Assembly (NCBI GenBank): GCA_050260015.1
Contig: JBLNBN010000022.1
Span: 1 to 64,000, forward strand
Length of the DNA: 64,000 nucleotides
DNA from: JBLNBN01 sp050260015
Lineage (GTDB): Bacteria; Bacteroidota; Ignavibacteria; Kapaibacteriales; UBA2268
Reading direction: 5' to 3'
Of the stretch, positions 51,302 through 60,029 are shown piece by piece (position 1 is the first letter of the stretch; every line of letters begins with the position of its first letter). The position numbers were made by a program, and so were the translations under genes. Under the pieces are notes generated by a model, which did no database searches, had not been told where the DNA came from, and saw nothing but the letters and a program-made list of their open reading frames with translations.

Positions 51302-52240
51302 CTATCTTTCTAACTCGAAGAGCGAGCTTATCGAGCGGTTATCATGCGTTCTGATGATAGCCTCGGCAAGCATTTCGGCGACGGAGATCACTTCGATTTT
51401 CTCCGAATAACGCGCCTGCGGTATCGTGTCGGTCACGAAAACAGTCTTTATAGCCTCGCTTGCGTCGATCCTATCGAGCGCGGAGCCGGAGAACACCGGG
51501 TGCACGCAGATACCGGTAATGTCGAGCGCGCCTTTTTGCTTTAAGGCTTCGGCGCATTGCACGAACGTCGAGCCGGTGTCGATCATGTCGTCGACTACAA
51601 GTATGTGCTTGCCCTCGACCTCGCCGATAATATTCATTATCTCGGCGACGTTATGCTGCGGGCGGCGTTTATCGACCAAAACGAGATCCGCCGAAAGGCG
51701 CTTAGCGTACGCGCGGGCGGTCTTAACTCCGCCGACGTCGGGCGAAGCCACCGCGAGCGGATTCGATAGACGCTGCTTTAATTTCTTAATCAGCACTGGC
51801 GAAGCGTAAAGGTGGTCCAGCGGAATATCGAAGAACCCCTGGATCTGCGACGAGTGCAAATCGATAGTAATGATTCTGTCCGCGCCGGCGCGCACAAGTA
51901 AATTTGCAATGAGCTTTGCCGTCACGCTGACCCGCGGCTGGTCCTTGCGGTCCTGGCGAGCGTAGCCGAAGTACGGGATTACCGCGGTGACTCGCTTCGC
52001 CGAAGCGCGCTTTGCGGCGTCGATGAGCATTAACAGCTCCATTATATTGTCCGACGGCGCGAATGTCGATTGGATGATGAACAGGTCTACTCCGCGTACG
52101 TTGTCTTCGTATTTGACCCAAATTTCGCCGTCGCTAAAGTTGCGAATTTTGGTTTCGGATAGATTTATACCTAAATTTGCCGCTACTTTATCCGCTAATG
52201 CTAAGTTACTTCTGCCGGCGGCTATCTTAAATTCGTTCAT
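51302..52240 (-). CDS. prs: Ribose-phosphate pyrophosphokinase
   Basis: Makes PRPP from ribose 5-phosphate and ATP, feeding nucleotide, histidine and tryptophan synthesis. 312 residues with all Prs landmarks: FSDGEIWVKYEDNVRG, the flexible loop YFGYARQDRKDQPR, the metal-binding IDLHSSQIQGFFD and the PRPP-binding ILVVDDMIDTGSTF. Class I type. GGAATAAG precedes the ATG. It is upstream of the L25 gene, and tRNA-Gln lies 22 bases upstream. Confidence 0.97.
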   Translation of the reverse strand: MNEFKIAAGRSNLALADKVAANLGINLSETKIRNFSDGEIWVKYEDNVRGVDLFIIQSTFAPSDNIMELLMLIDAAKRASAKRVTAVIPYFGYARQDRKDQPRVSVTAKLIANLLVRAGADRIITIDLHSSQIQGFFDIPLDHLYASPVLIKKLKQRLSNPLAVASPDVGGVKTARAYAKRLSADLVLVDKRRPQHNVAEIMNIIGEVEGKHILVVDDMIDTGSTFVQCAEALKQKGALDITGICVHPVFSGSALDRIDASEAIKTVFVTDTIPQARYSEKIEVISVAEMLAEAIIRTHDNRSISSLFELER

Positions 52241-52262
52241 CTTATTCCATAAATAAAAATCG

Positions 52263-52334
52263 CTGGGGCGGCAGGATTCGAACCTGCGAATGCCGGACCC
52301 AAAACCCGGTGCCTTACCACTTGGCGACGCCCCA
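52263..52334 (-). tRNA. tRNA-Gln (anticodon TTG)
   Basis: 72 bases on the minus strand: acceptor TGGGGCG/CGCCCCA, D stem GCCA/AGGC region, anticodon stem CCGGG/TCCGG with loop TTTTGGG giving TTG (reads CAA, Gln), T arm GCAGG-TTCGAAT-CCTGC. The U1-A72 pair is typical of tRNA-Gln. CCA is not encoded. Confidence 0.95.
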
Positions 52335-52476
52335 TTGTGTTCAAAATTAAGAATACAAAATTACGGAGTTTTTACGTTTTACGCAAGAATTTTTTTTAAT
52401 ATTTTCCAAACGTAACTTTTTCGCCGGAGATTCGTCTTTTGCAAATTGTAAATTTCATTATTTATTTGGACAAATT

Positions 52477-53895
52477 GTGGGCTCGACAAATTTTTTAGAA
52501 CACGATAAGATTTCATCTCTTATATTAAAGTTCTCGCTTCCGGCGATAACGGGCATGCTCGTTAACGCTTCCTATAATGTCGTCGGGCGCGTATTCGTTG
52601 GCAGGGCCGTCGGCTCGCTCGGTATCTCCGGCATATCCTTAACTTTCCCCATCGTTATTATAGTATTAGCATTCGCGATGCTCGTCGGCATAGGAGCCGT
52701 CGCCCTCGTCTCCATAAAATTAGGGGAAAAGGATCAGCCCGGGGCGGAACTCATCGCGGGCAACGCTTTAACGTTAAGCGTAGCCGCCTCCTTCTTCCTT
52801 ATCGCGATTTTCTATTTCTTTATGGATCCGCTGTTAGGGCTGTTCGGCGGCTCCGGCTCGATGCTTGTTTACGCTAAGACGTACCTTCACGTTATGCTGT
52901 GGGGCATCCCCTTCCAGCTCGTCGCCTTTGCGATGAATAATATTATTCGTGGCCAGGGCGATCCGAAAACGGCAATGTACACAATGATACTCGGCGCGCT
53001 GCTAAATATAGTTTTCGATTCGATTTTCGTAATGATCCTTCATTGGGGTATGGTCGGAGCAGGCCTTGGAGCGGTGCTATCGCAATTCTGCAGCGCCGTA
53101 TGGGTCGTCTGGTATTATTACTCCGGCAAGAGCCTGATAAAGCTGAGGCCGAGGAATATGGCCCTGCAGGCGCATGTCGTCAAGCAGATATTCACCGTCG
53201 GCATGGCGTCTTTCGTTATGCAATTAACGGCCAGCGTGGTTTCCTTCTTATTTAATAAAACGTTAATGCGCTACGGCGGCGAGGTCGCAGTGGCGGCAAT
53301 GGGGGTCATCTACAGCGTAGGCATGATGCTCCTCATGCCGATATTCGGATTAAACCAGGGCGTGCAGCCGATCATAGGCTATAATTACGGAGCCAAGAGG
53401 TACGACAGGGTACGGGAAGCCTTAAAGTTAGGTATGCTTTCCGCCACGGCGATATGCGTCTTCGGGTTCGTCGTCGTGATGCTGTTCTCGAACCAGATAA
53501 TCGGGATATTTACGACCAGCGACAACCAATTGATCAGCGTGGGCGGGAAGGGTTTAAGGTACTTTATTACGATGCTTCCGATCGTAGGCTATCAGATAAT
53601 CGGCTCGGCGTACTTCCAGGCCCGTAAGCGCCCCGCGGCTTCGCTTCTGCTTACTTCCACGCGGCAGGTGGGATTGCTGATCCCCTGTTTATTTATCCTT
53701 CCGCCAATATTCGGGCTTGACGGCATTTGGGCTGCGATGCCGGTGTCGGACGGATTAAGCGCGGTCGTCGCGGCATTCTTACTTATTTCGGAGTGGAAGC
53801 GCCTCAAGCATATGCAGAGCGAGCGCGATTCCCTATCGGTAAATAATAATTTAACCCAGGAAAAAAATATTATCGTGGCAGGCGAAACTTTATAA
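52477..53895 (+). CDS. MATE-family efflux transporter
   Basis: Inner-membrane drug/metabolite antiporter driven by Na+ or H+. 472 residues, about 12 helices in two related halves: FSLPAITGMLVNASYNVVGR opens the first and KQIFTVGMASFVMQLTAS the second. NNIIRGQGDPKTAM and FGLNQGVQPIIGYNYGAKRYDRV are typical MATE loops. The start is GTG at 52477 with a weak GGA upstream. A ~25-residue polar tail ends the protein. A strong terminator follows. Confidence 0.93.
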   Translation: MGSTNFLEHDKISSLILKFSLPAITGMLVNASYNVVGRVFVGRAVGSLGISGISLTFPIVIIVLAFAMLVGIGAVALVSIKLGEKDQPGAELIAGNALTLSVAASFFLIAIFYFFMDPLLGLFGGSGSMLVYAKTYLHVMLWGIPFQLVAFAMNNIIRGQGDPKTAMYTMILGALLNIVFDSIFVMILHWGMVGAGLGAVLSQFCSAVWVVWYYYSGKSLIKLRPRNMALQAHVVKQIFTVGMASFVMQLTASVVSFLFNKTLMRYGGEVAVAAMGVIYSVGMMLLMPIFGLNQGVQPIIGYNYGAKRYDRVREALKLGMLSATAICVFGFVVVMLFSNQIIGIFTTSDNQLISVGGKGLRYFITMLPIVGYQIIGSAYFQARKRPAASLLLTSTRQVGLLIPCLFILPPIFGLDGIWAAMPVSDGLSAVVAAFLLISEWKRLKHMQSERDSLSVNNNLTQEKNIIVAGETL

Positions 53896-53945
53896 AAAAG
53901 ATTTCGTAATACAAGAGAACTCCATTAGTAAGAACACACCCTCTG

Positions 53946-53978
53946 ACGCCCGCGTTGCATCCCTCGCGGGCGTTTTTT
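53946..53978 (+). terminator. Rho-independent terminator after the MATE gene
   Basis: ACGCCCGCG (53946-53954) pairs with CGCGGGCGT (53965-53973) around ten bases, followed by a T-run and TATTTTA. It separates the MATE gene from the converging fliF. Confidence 0.88.
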
Positions 53979-53989
53979 ATTTTACGCCG

Positions 53990-55771
53990 TTATTTATAAT
54001 CGTAATCCTGGGCCAGAAGCATGCGAACGAGCTTTACAGCCTCTTCCGTTTCGCCGTCGATGTAGGTCTCTACCTTGTTCTTGATCTCGAGCTTCATCAT
54101 CGTGTCCTCGGTCAATTCCGCGGTGTCGGATTCGCCATAGGCGGAGCCGCGGGTCGCTAAGGAACCGGTAGAGCCTTCAAGGCTCAATCCTTCGCCGGAA
54201 TCGTCGCTATTGTAGTACTCGCGCTCGCCTTCCAGCAGGAGTTGTTCGGGGAGGTCCGCGGGCAATAGGGCGAGCCCGTCCTTCATTTCAAAGTCGTCGA
54301 ACGCGTCGAAGTTCTCTTCCTTCTCTTCCTCGAGCAGAATATCCTCGGCGACCTTGTCGTCGTCTATCGAGACCTTGGCGGGCAGGGACAGGGCGATGCG
54401 GACGCGTTCCTTTATGTGCCTGGAGCTGAACAGCCTCCACATGATAAGCATGGCCATCAGCATCGCTACGGCCAGCGCTATTAGCTTTTGATTGCCGGGC
54501 TTAGTCCACCAATCCACCGGCTTGGAATCCTCGAGCTCCTGCTCCTGCCAGCTCGCGTCGAAGGGCACGTTTAGAACGGATATCTGGTCGTTGCGGTTCG
54601 GATCGTAACCGACGGCGTTCTTCACGGCAAGATCGAGCTGGTCCATCTCTTCCTTAGGACGGGGAATATACCTGAGCGATTTAACGCCCTGCCCGTTCTC
54701 GACCACCTTGTTGGTCCCGTTAACGAGCACGGAAACTGAAAGTCTCTTAACGTTGCCCACGCCCTGGATGATATGCTCTACCGTTTTGGATATTTCATAA
54801 TTCGAAATTACGTTGGATTGATCTTTGCTCTGGTTTACAGCCGGGTAGCTCAAGGAATCGGAGGAAACGCTTCGCTCCTGCAGGTTTTGCTCGCTGCGAA
54901 TCACCTGCCTTTCCGGGTCGAAATCGGTGCGGGTCTGTTCGATCTTAGTAAAATCGAGATCGGCGTTGACGCGAACGGCCGCGTTGTCGGGCCCGACGAC
55001 GCCGTTTAGAAGGGTTTGAACTTTATCGGCAATGTAACGCTCGACTTTCTGCTGCTGCTCGTGTTGGCTGGCCGTAAGCCCTGCGACGGAATTTTCGTCG
55101 AGCGCGGCTTCGCTCAGGGCTTTTCCCCGAGAGTCTATTATCATTACGTTATCGGGGGACATGCCCTCGATCGAGCTTGCGACTAAATTTTGTATGCCGC
55201 GCACGGAGGAGCGCTGAAGCGTCCTACCGGATTTCAGGTGAAGCGCCACGGAGGCCGTGGGCGGCTTTTCGTCTTCCTTGAATAAAGTTTTCTCCGGGGT
55301 GACTATATGTACGCGGACCTTTTTAATTTCCTCGATGGAGCCTATCGTCTTTTGAAGCTCGCCTTCGAGCGCGCGCTGGTGATTCAGCTTTTGAACGTAC
55401 TCGCTCATGCCTAAATTGGCCTGGTCGAAGAGCTCGTAGCCGACCGTGCCGGAGCCGGGCAGCCCTTCGCCGGCCAGGGCTATGCGCGCTTCGTAGAGCT
55501 TTTCCCTGTCGACCATAATTCGCGAGCCGTTGTCCTCGAGTTGGTAGGCAATTTTATTTTCTTTTAGGTAATCTACGATTTTGGCGGCGTCCGCGCCTTC
55601 GACTTCGGAGTAAAGCGTACCGTATTCCGTCTTGTCGCCGGAGAGCGCGACGAGCAGGAGAATTACTCCAACGCCGAGCGCTACCGTGACGATTAAGGCC
55701 GAGACCTTTTGCGCCGTAGATAATTTTCCGAAGAATCCCTTCGCCTGTTCGATTATTTTTCCGTTTGCCAT
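53990..55771 (-). CDS. fliF: Flagellar MS-ring protein FliF
   Basis: Forms the MS ring in the inner membrane, the base of the flagellum. 593 residues: N-terminal transmembrane helix (about 24-43, LIVTVALGVGVILLLVALSG); ring-building domains (YGTLYSEVEGADAAKIVDYL, VRVHIVTPEKTLF, ASVALHLKSGR, GIQNLVASSIEGMSPDNVMI); a variable middle; a second helix (about 435-455); and a long acidic cytoplasmic tail. The tail ends ETEEAVKLVRMLLAQDYDYK, the FliG-binding helix. Last gene of the flgB-flgC-unknown-fliE-fliF unit; fliG does not follow. Confidence 0.96.
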   Translation of the reverse strand: MANGKIIEQAKGFFGKLSTAQKVSALIVTVALGVGVILLLVALSGDKTEYGTLYSEVEGADAAKIVDYLKENKIAYQLEDNGSRIMVDREKLYEARIALAGEGLPGSGTVGYELFDQANLGMSEYVQKLNHQRALEGELQKTIGSIEEIKKVRVHIVTPEKTLFKEDEKPPTASVALHLKSGRTLQRSSVRGIQNLVASSIEGMSPDNVMIIDSRGKALSEAALDENSVAGLTASQHEQQQKVERYIADKVQTLLNGVVGPDNAAVRVNADLDFTKIEQTRTDFDPERQVIRSEQNLQERSVSSDSLSYPAVNQSKDQSNVISNYEISKTVEHIIQGVGNVKRLSVSVLVNGTNKVVENGQGVKSLRYIPRPKEEMDQLDLAVKNAVGYDPNRNDQISVLNVPFDASWQEQELEDSKPVDWWTKPGNQKLIALAVAMLMAMLIMWRLFSSRHIKERVRIALSLPAKVSIDDDKVAEDILLEEEKEENFDAFDDFEMKDGLALLPADLPEQLLLEGEREYYNSDDSGEGLSLEGSTGSLATRGSAYGESDTAELTEDTMMKLEIKNKVETYIDGETEEAVKLVRMLLAQDYDYK

Positions 55772-55806
55772 TGGCGCTAGCCGAGAATTTTACAAAAATG
55801 AGGAAA

Positions 55807-56106
55807 TCAGATGGGTAGCCGCAATACTTCGCGGTAGAGCTCGAGACCTTTGTTTCTCAATTCCATTAGCAATTGGAAGCTGGTCTTGGCTTTTTCCGCC
55901 GAGATCATAACGTCGTGGATGTCGACCGGTTCGCCTTTAATAAGGCTTTCAGTTAAGCCGGCGGACTCTACCTGCATAGAGTTGACGTCGGAGATCAGCT
56001 CGCCGAGCGCGTCCGCAAAGCTTGCCCCCTGGGGCGAGTTTTGCTCGACACGCGGATCGAGCAGCGGCTTATATTTATTCGATTGATCTAATTCAGATAT
56101 TTTCAT
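55807..56106 (-). CDS. fliE: Flagellar hook-basal body complex protein FliE
   Basis: Small rod adaptor linking the MS ring to the rod. 99 residues from ATG 56106, supported by AAAGGAG six bases upstream; the frame starts earlier (56130) without such a site. The conserved second half is present: SFADALGELISDVNSMQVES, GEPVDIHDVMISAEKAKTSFQLLMELRNKGLELYREVLRLPI in pieces. It is 35 bases upstream of fliF. Confidence 0.94.
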   Translation of the reverse strand: MKISELDQSNKYKPLLDPRVEQNSPQGASFADALGELISDVNSMQVESAGLTESLIKGEPVDIHDVMISAEKAKTSFQLLMELRNKGLELYREVLRLPI

Positions 56107-56160
56107 TTCGAACTCCTTTCGAAAAGGCAAATCCTTTGCAAAGAAAAAGAACGATCCGCA

Positions 56161-56463
56161 TTACGCAAGACCGTCGAGCAACACTCCCTTGGCGGCGTAA
56201 GCCGGTTGAAGCCTGCCGTTACGGTTAAATATCACGTGATTTTGAATTCTCTCGCCGCTCTCCGGGAACAGCTTAACGAAGAAGTCCCGTTCGGGCTTCG
56301 AGATAATCTGTTGCGGGTTCTCAAGCCAGGAACGATCGGGAGCGGCAGCGCTTTCGGACTGCAGCGCGCCGGCGGTCGTTTTCCTTGTTGTCGCAGTTGA
56401 AGCGGCCTGCGAAGCCGAGTTTACGTATGGTTGCCTGTAGGCGTTTAGGGCTTGTACTTTCAT
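56161..56463 (-). CDS. Unknown 100-residue protein between flgC and fliE
   Basis: Not recognised. The first half (residues 1-50) is low-complexity, rich in Ala, Ser, Thr and Gln (NSASQAASTATTRKTTAG), and looks disordered. The second half is compact and conserved-looking: ISKPERDFFVKLFPESGERI, then HVIFNRNGRLQPAYAAKGVLLD. There is no signal peptide or transmembrane helix. The usual order is flgB-flgC-fliE-fliF without a gene here, so a rod/export-related role, for example chaperone or rod accessory, is suggested by position only. The gaps (91 and 54 bases) are small, so it belongs to the operon. Confidence 0.72.
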   Translation of the reverse strand: MKVQALNAYRQPYVNSASQAASTATTRKTTAGALQSESAAAPDRSWLENPQQIISKPERDFFVKLFPESGERIQNHVIFNRNGRLQPAYAAKGVLLDGLA

Positions 56464-56554
56464 TCTTAGTCCAGTATTTTATTCCGTTTTCCAAATTGCA
56501 ATTATCAGACCAAATTGCGCTATTCGTCAAAAACTTTTCAACAATTCCGTAAAG

Positions 56555-57040
56555 CTATATCTCAAGCGCGTTTCGAGCCATTCCCTTGGCGGCCTCGACC
56601 ACCTGCGTATTGGCTTCGAAGGCGCGCTGCGCCGTAATCATTTCCACCATTTCAGTCACTACGTTAACGTTGGGCATCTTTACGTAGCCGTTTTCGTCCG
56701 CCTCGGGATGCCCGGGCTCGTAAACGAGCCGAGGGGGAGTGTTGTCGAAAGCAGTCCTGGCCTTTAGAACGGAAACTTCCGGGGGATAGTCGCCGTTGCG
56801 CGCGGCCTGCCCGTGCTCGGCGGAAGTCCTTTCCATCGGCAATTGCGCCTGCATAGCGCGTTCGAACGGGGTGTCGGGCGCGGCCCTAACTACGACGACT
56901 TCGCGCTTGTAGGGCTCCCCGTCGGGGCCTTTCGTCACGTTTGCGTTAGCGATGTTTCGCGCCGTCGCCGAAAGCCGCATGCGCTGCACGCTTAAGCCTT
57001 GTCCGCTGATCGCGAACGATGAAAATATGTTTTCAGCCAT
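56555..57040 (-). CDS. flgC: Flagellar basal-body rod protein FlgC
   Basis: Proximal rod component exported by the flagellar type III apparatus. 161 residues with the rod family N-terminus (FAISGQGLSVQRMRLSATARNIANANVT, read in two halves) and C-terminus (YVKMPNVNVVTEMVEMITAQRAFEANTQVVEAAKGMARNAL). The middle contains EPGHPEADENGYVKMPN typical of FlgC. Length is a little above the usual ~135-150. Second gene of the operon. Confidence 0.96.
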   Translation of the reverse strand: MAENIFSSFAISGQGLSVQRMRLSATARNIANANVTKGPDGEPYKREVVVVRAAPDTPFERAMQAQLPMERTSAEHGQAARNGDYPPEVSVLKARTAFDNTPPRLVYEPGHPEADENGYVKMPNVNVVTEMVEMITAQRAFEANTQVVEAAKGMARNALEI

Positions 57041-57091
57041 TTTAACCGCTAATTTTTAACTTATAAAACTATTAGTTATTGCGCCGCTAAT

Positions 57092-57106
57092 GCCGGCCAG
57101 GCCGGC
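57092..57106 (-). promoter_or_regulatory. GC-rich hairpin between flgB and flgC
   Basis: GCCGGC (57092-57097) and GCCGGC (57101-57106) form a perfect 6-bp hairpin with a 3-base loop in the 72-base gap. Without a T-run it is more likely a differential-stability or processing element than a terminator. Confidence 0.4.
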
Positions 57107-57112
57107 TCGCCG

Positions 57113-57538
57113 CTAGTAATTGCCCGACCCGGTAATCGAGGAGCTCAGCCCCTTGAAATACTTCCCCATCATCTGGGAAGCGAAACGATACTTGATTTGA
57201 TTCTGCGCGAGCGCGGACATTTCCTTATCTATATTCACGTGCGTCTCGCCGGAGAAATAGATTTCAGGCTCCGGCACGGCGGCGTCAGTTTTTTCGGCGG
57301 ATACAGCTTCATCGTTTATCCTGCCGATCGGGATGCTCTCGCCTTCGCTCTGGGCGCCGCTTAAAACGACCTCTCCCTCGTCGAAGAGCTCCTCGAACTT
57401 CACGGCCTCGGGCCGGAAGTGCGGGCTGTCCGCGTTTGCGATATTGCGCGACGCGACCTGCTGCCGGAGCGAATATGCGCCAAGCGCCTTGCTCATTAGG
57501 GGAACTCTCTCCCCGAATAAATGATCCTTGAATATCAT
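57113..57538 (-). CDS. flgB: Flagellar basal-body rod protein FlgB
   Basis: Proximal rod component. 141 residues: MSKALGAYSLRQQVASRNIANADSPHFRPEAVKFEEL (in pieces) is the rod family N-terminus and VNIDKEMSALAQNQIKYRFASQMMGKYFKGL the C-terminal coiled segment. It heads the minus-strand flagellar operon flgB-flgC-unknown-fliE-fliF, with ~175 bases of upstream DNA in which I see no certain promoter. Confidence 0.95.
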   Translation of the reverse strand: MIFKDHLFGERVPLMSKALGAYSLRQQVASRNIANADSPHFRPEAVKFEELFDEGEVVLSGAQSEGESIPIGRINDEAVSAEKTDAAVPEPEIYFSGETHVNIDKEMSALAQNQIKYRFASQMMGKYFKGLSSSITGSGNY

Positions 57539-57712
57539 GCGTTCGCTTCCTAGAATTATTCAATCGCCAAAACGCAAAAAGAGCGCCATTTGCGCCCCCA
57601 AAAATGATAAGAAATTAAGTCTTTTGATGTATAACGGATTTAAGTAAAATTTCGTAGATGAAACTTTAATAATTTTTTGGCTAATATTGGCTATTGCATT
57701 AATAAAGCCAGG

Positions 57713-58453
57713 CTACTCGCCGTATGCTGTTAAAAATTCTTCAACCGGCATAAGTTTAAGCTCCCCGCCGTCGAACGTAGCGCAATGCGGGCTGCGCAGC
57801 CACTCGCCCAGGTTGCAGTACCAGCCGCCGGCGATCGGCTCGAGCTTTGCGACGTGCCTGTGCCCCATTACGACGTAGTCGAAGCCTTCGCGCAATTTTC
57901 GCTCCGCGAAGTCCCGCTGCCCGTCGCGCGAGCCGAAGTCCCGGGCGTCCGTGTAATTGCGGCTTTTCTTCGAGCTAGTTCGCGCCATATTAATAGCCCA
58001 GTCCGGGTGGAGCTTGCGGTAGAGGAATTGATTGAGCCGGCTGCGGAGGATTTTCTTGAGTATCTTATACCCGAGGTCGTTGTAGGCCTTCCCGTCGCCG
58101 TGCGAGATATAGAACTTTTTACCATCGAGCGTTATCTCCAAATCCCCGGGCAAGGGATCTATCCCCAATTCTTTCGAGAAGAAGTCGTAATGCCCGAAGT
58201 CGTGGTTCCCGATCAGGTAATAAATGTTAACGCCGCGCCCGCGCAGTTCCGATAAAGCGGCGAGCGTGCGATAAAATTCCCGCGGGACGACGCTTTTATA
58301 ATCGAACCAGAAATCGAACAGGTCGCCCACGATGAAAACTTCCGTCGCGCGCCGGCCGGCCGCGCGCAATACGTCGAGCAGCAAATCCTCGCGCCGGCGG
58401 TCGCGGTCGCGCTCAAAAAAACCGAGATGAGAGTCCGATAAAAATAATCGCAT
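57713..58453 (-). CDS. lpxH: UDP-2,3-diacylglucosamine hydrolase family phosphoesterase (LpxH-like)
   Basis: Removes UMP from UDP-2,3-diacylglucosamine to give lipid X in lipid A synthesis, at the inner membrane. 246 residues with the calcineurin-type metal motifs in order: DSHLG (Asp7, His9), GDLFDFW, GNHD, SHGD and GHRHVAK. The basic insert LRSRLNQFLYRKLHPDWAI is typical of LpxH. Bacteroidota-type LpxH proteins look like this. No other lipid A gene adjoins. Confidence 0.88.
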   Translation of the reverse strand: MRLFLSDSHLGFFERDRDRRREDLLLDVLRAAGRRATEVFIVGDLFDFWFDYKSVVPREFYRTLAALSELRGRGVNIYYLIGNHDFGHYDFFSKELGIDPLPGDLEITLDGKKFYISHGDGKAYNDLGYKILKKILRSRLNQFLYRKLHPDWAINMARTSSKKSRNYTDARDFGSRDGQRDFAERKLREGFDYVVMGHRHVAKLEPIAGGWYCNLGEWLRSPHCATFDGGELKLMPVEEFLTAYGE

Positions 58454-58605
58454 CGCTTTGACTGAGTGAATTACGTATTAGATTGCAAAGATAAGCAATT
58501 CCCCGGCGTGAAGAAAAAGGCGATTTTGCCTTTTATGCTATTTTTAAGCAATTCATTTAAAGATAATCCGTTTTAAATAATGTTATTATGCATATGGCGT
58601 CGAAT

Positions 58606-59274
58606 ATGAAAAATATCTTTCCCTTTTTTATTCTTATAGTCTTAACGGGTTGTATAAACTTAAAAGACGAGTACCCGGAAATAACGTACTATACGCTAAA
58701 GCAGGAGCCTAACACGCTGCAGTTTGGCGACACGCTCAACTATTGCCTCCAGATCCGCGACTTTACTATAAGCGACGCATACTCGAGCGAGCATATTTTC
58801 GCAAATTTGGACAAGGGCATCGTCGACCGATACTACTATCACCGTTGGCAGACGGACTTCAACGACATGGCGACGGACTTCCTGACGCTGCGGTTCAACA
58901 CGGTGAACCTCTTCCGATTGGGAGTCGTCAGTTCAGGCTCGCTTGCGATGCCGGACTATATCCTGGAAGGACAAATACTCGAGATATTCGCCAAAACGAG
59001 CGACAGCAAGGAAACGGGCGCCAATTACGTTAATTTAATAATTAAGATAAACCTGCTCGAGCGCACGACGACTACCGCCGATCTCCCAATCGCGCTGACG
59101 AAGGTTTACGAGCAAAAAATTCAGCGCCAATCGAATTCCATAGCTTCCATACCGGAAGCCTACGGGAAGGCTCTCTCCTTTATTGCCGACCGAATGCTGG
59201 CCGACATATACGCCGCGATCGACAAATCCCGGATTGAGAAACAAAGCGCGCTCGCCCCGACGGAGAACAGATGA
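58606..59274 (+). CDS. ABC-transport auxiliary lipoprotein (PqiC/DUF330-like)
   Basis: 222 residues from ATG 58606; ATGs at 58588 and 58594 are alternatives and none has a clear ribosome site. Lipoprotein signal KNIFPFFILIVLTGC (lipobox LTGC). The body resembles the ABC-type auxiliary component family that partners Mla/Pqi-like lipid transporters: ITYYTLKQEP at the start, a middle DRYYYHRWQTDFNDMATDFL segment and ANYVNLIIKINLLERTT strands. A C-terminal helix AYGKALSFIADRMLADIYAAI closes it. No permease or MCE gene is nearby. Its stop overlaps the birA ATG (ATGA). Confidence 0.7.
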   Translation: MKNIFPFFILIVLTGCINLKDEYPEITYYTLKQEPNTLQFGDTLNYCLQIRDFTISDAYSSEHIFANLDKGIVDRYYYHRWQTDFNDMATDFLTLRFNTVNLFRLGVVSSGSLAMPDYILEGQILEIFAKTSDSKETGANYVNLIIKINLLERTTTTADLPIALTKVYEQKIQRQSNSIASIPEAYGKALSFIADRMLADIYAAIDKSRIEKQSALAPTENR

Positions 59275-60029
59275 CGAAGATAATCAAGCTCGTCGAAACG
59301 AGCTCGACCAACGACGTCGCGCGGGAAGCTCTCCGGGAGAGCGGCGCCGACAGGGTCGCCGTCATAGCAGGTTTCCAGACGGCGGGACGCGGGCGGAACA
59401 AGAACGTATGGCTGGGCGCGCCGGGACAAAACGTTTACTTTTCCTATGGCATTAAGTGGGGAACGCCGCCGCCGGAACTGGAGCGGCTCGTTTCGCTGCA
59501 GGGAGCGGCTTGCCTGGCCGTCAAGGCCGCGCTGTCCCGGTTCGCGCCGGAAGCCTTTTTCCGTATTAAATATCCGAACGACGCTTACGCTCTATCGCCC
59601 GACGGGAAGGCCCGCAAGATAAGCGGCTCGCTTGTCGAGCATAGCTTTTTGGGCGAGGGTTGCGAAAACAGCATAATAGGAATAGGCATAAACGTCGCCC
59701 AAACGGAATTCCCGGTTGAAATCGACGCCGCTTCGCTTGCGACGCTCGGCGCGCGCGCAATCCCGGCGGACGTTGCGCAAGCTCTGCTCGAAGAGCTGGA
59801 GCTCGCGCTCGGGGCCGGGGCCGGGGAGATTATGAACCGGTGGCGCAGGGAGCTCGCGCTCGACGGAAAGCTGATCGCAATATTAGCTTCCGGCGAAAAG
59901 GCGCTAGCGGAAGAGATCATGCCGGACGGCAGGCTTCGGGCGGTCGCAATTGGCTCGGGCAGGGAGATTTTTATCGACAACGGCGACTCCGTCCGTTACG
60001 ATATGTTCGCGGAAGGCGCCGCTCAATGA
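59271..60029 (+). CDS. birA: Biotin-[acetyl-CoA-carboxylase] ligase
   Basis: Activates biotin to biotinyl-AMP and attaches it to biotin carboxyl carrier proteins. 252 residues with the catalytic domain only and no N-terminal DNA-binding domain, so not a BirA repressor. Motifs: ETSSTNDVAREAL, GFQTAGRGRNKNVW (biotinyl-AMP loop), FRIKYPNDAYAL with the catalytic lysine, and GIGINVAQTEFP. The C-terminal SH3-like domain is short. Coupled by four-base overlaps both to the lipoprotein before and coaX after. Confidence 0.95.
   Translation: MTKIIKLVETSSTNDVAREALRESGADRVAVIAGFQTAGRGRNKNVWLGAPGQNVYFSYGIKWGTPPPELERLVSLQGAACLAVKAALSRFAPEAFFRIKYPNDAYALSPDGKARKISGSLVEHSFLGEGCENSIIGIGINVAQTEFPVEIDAASLATLGARAIPADVAQALLEELELALGAGAGEIMNRWRRELALDGKLIAILASGEKALAEEIMPDGRLRAVAIGSGREIFIDNGDSVRYDMFAEGAAQ

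Noticed and set aside
57576..57595. Weak hairpin with T-run as terminator of lpxH
   Set aside because: Stem of only four pairs; too weak to list as a feature.
59840..60025. Longer start for coaX
   Set aside because: The extra 62 codons lie inside birA in another frame; ATG 60026 gives the exact family N-terminus IDIGNSRTKI and an ATGA overlap.
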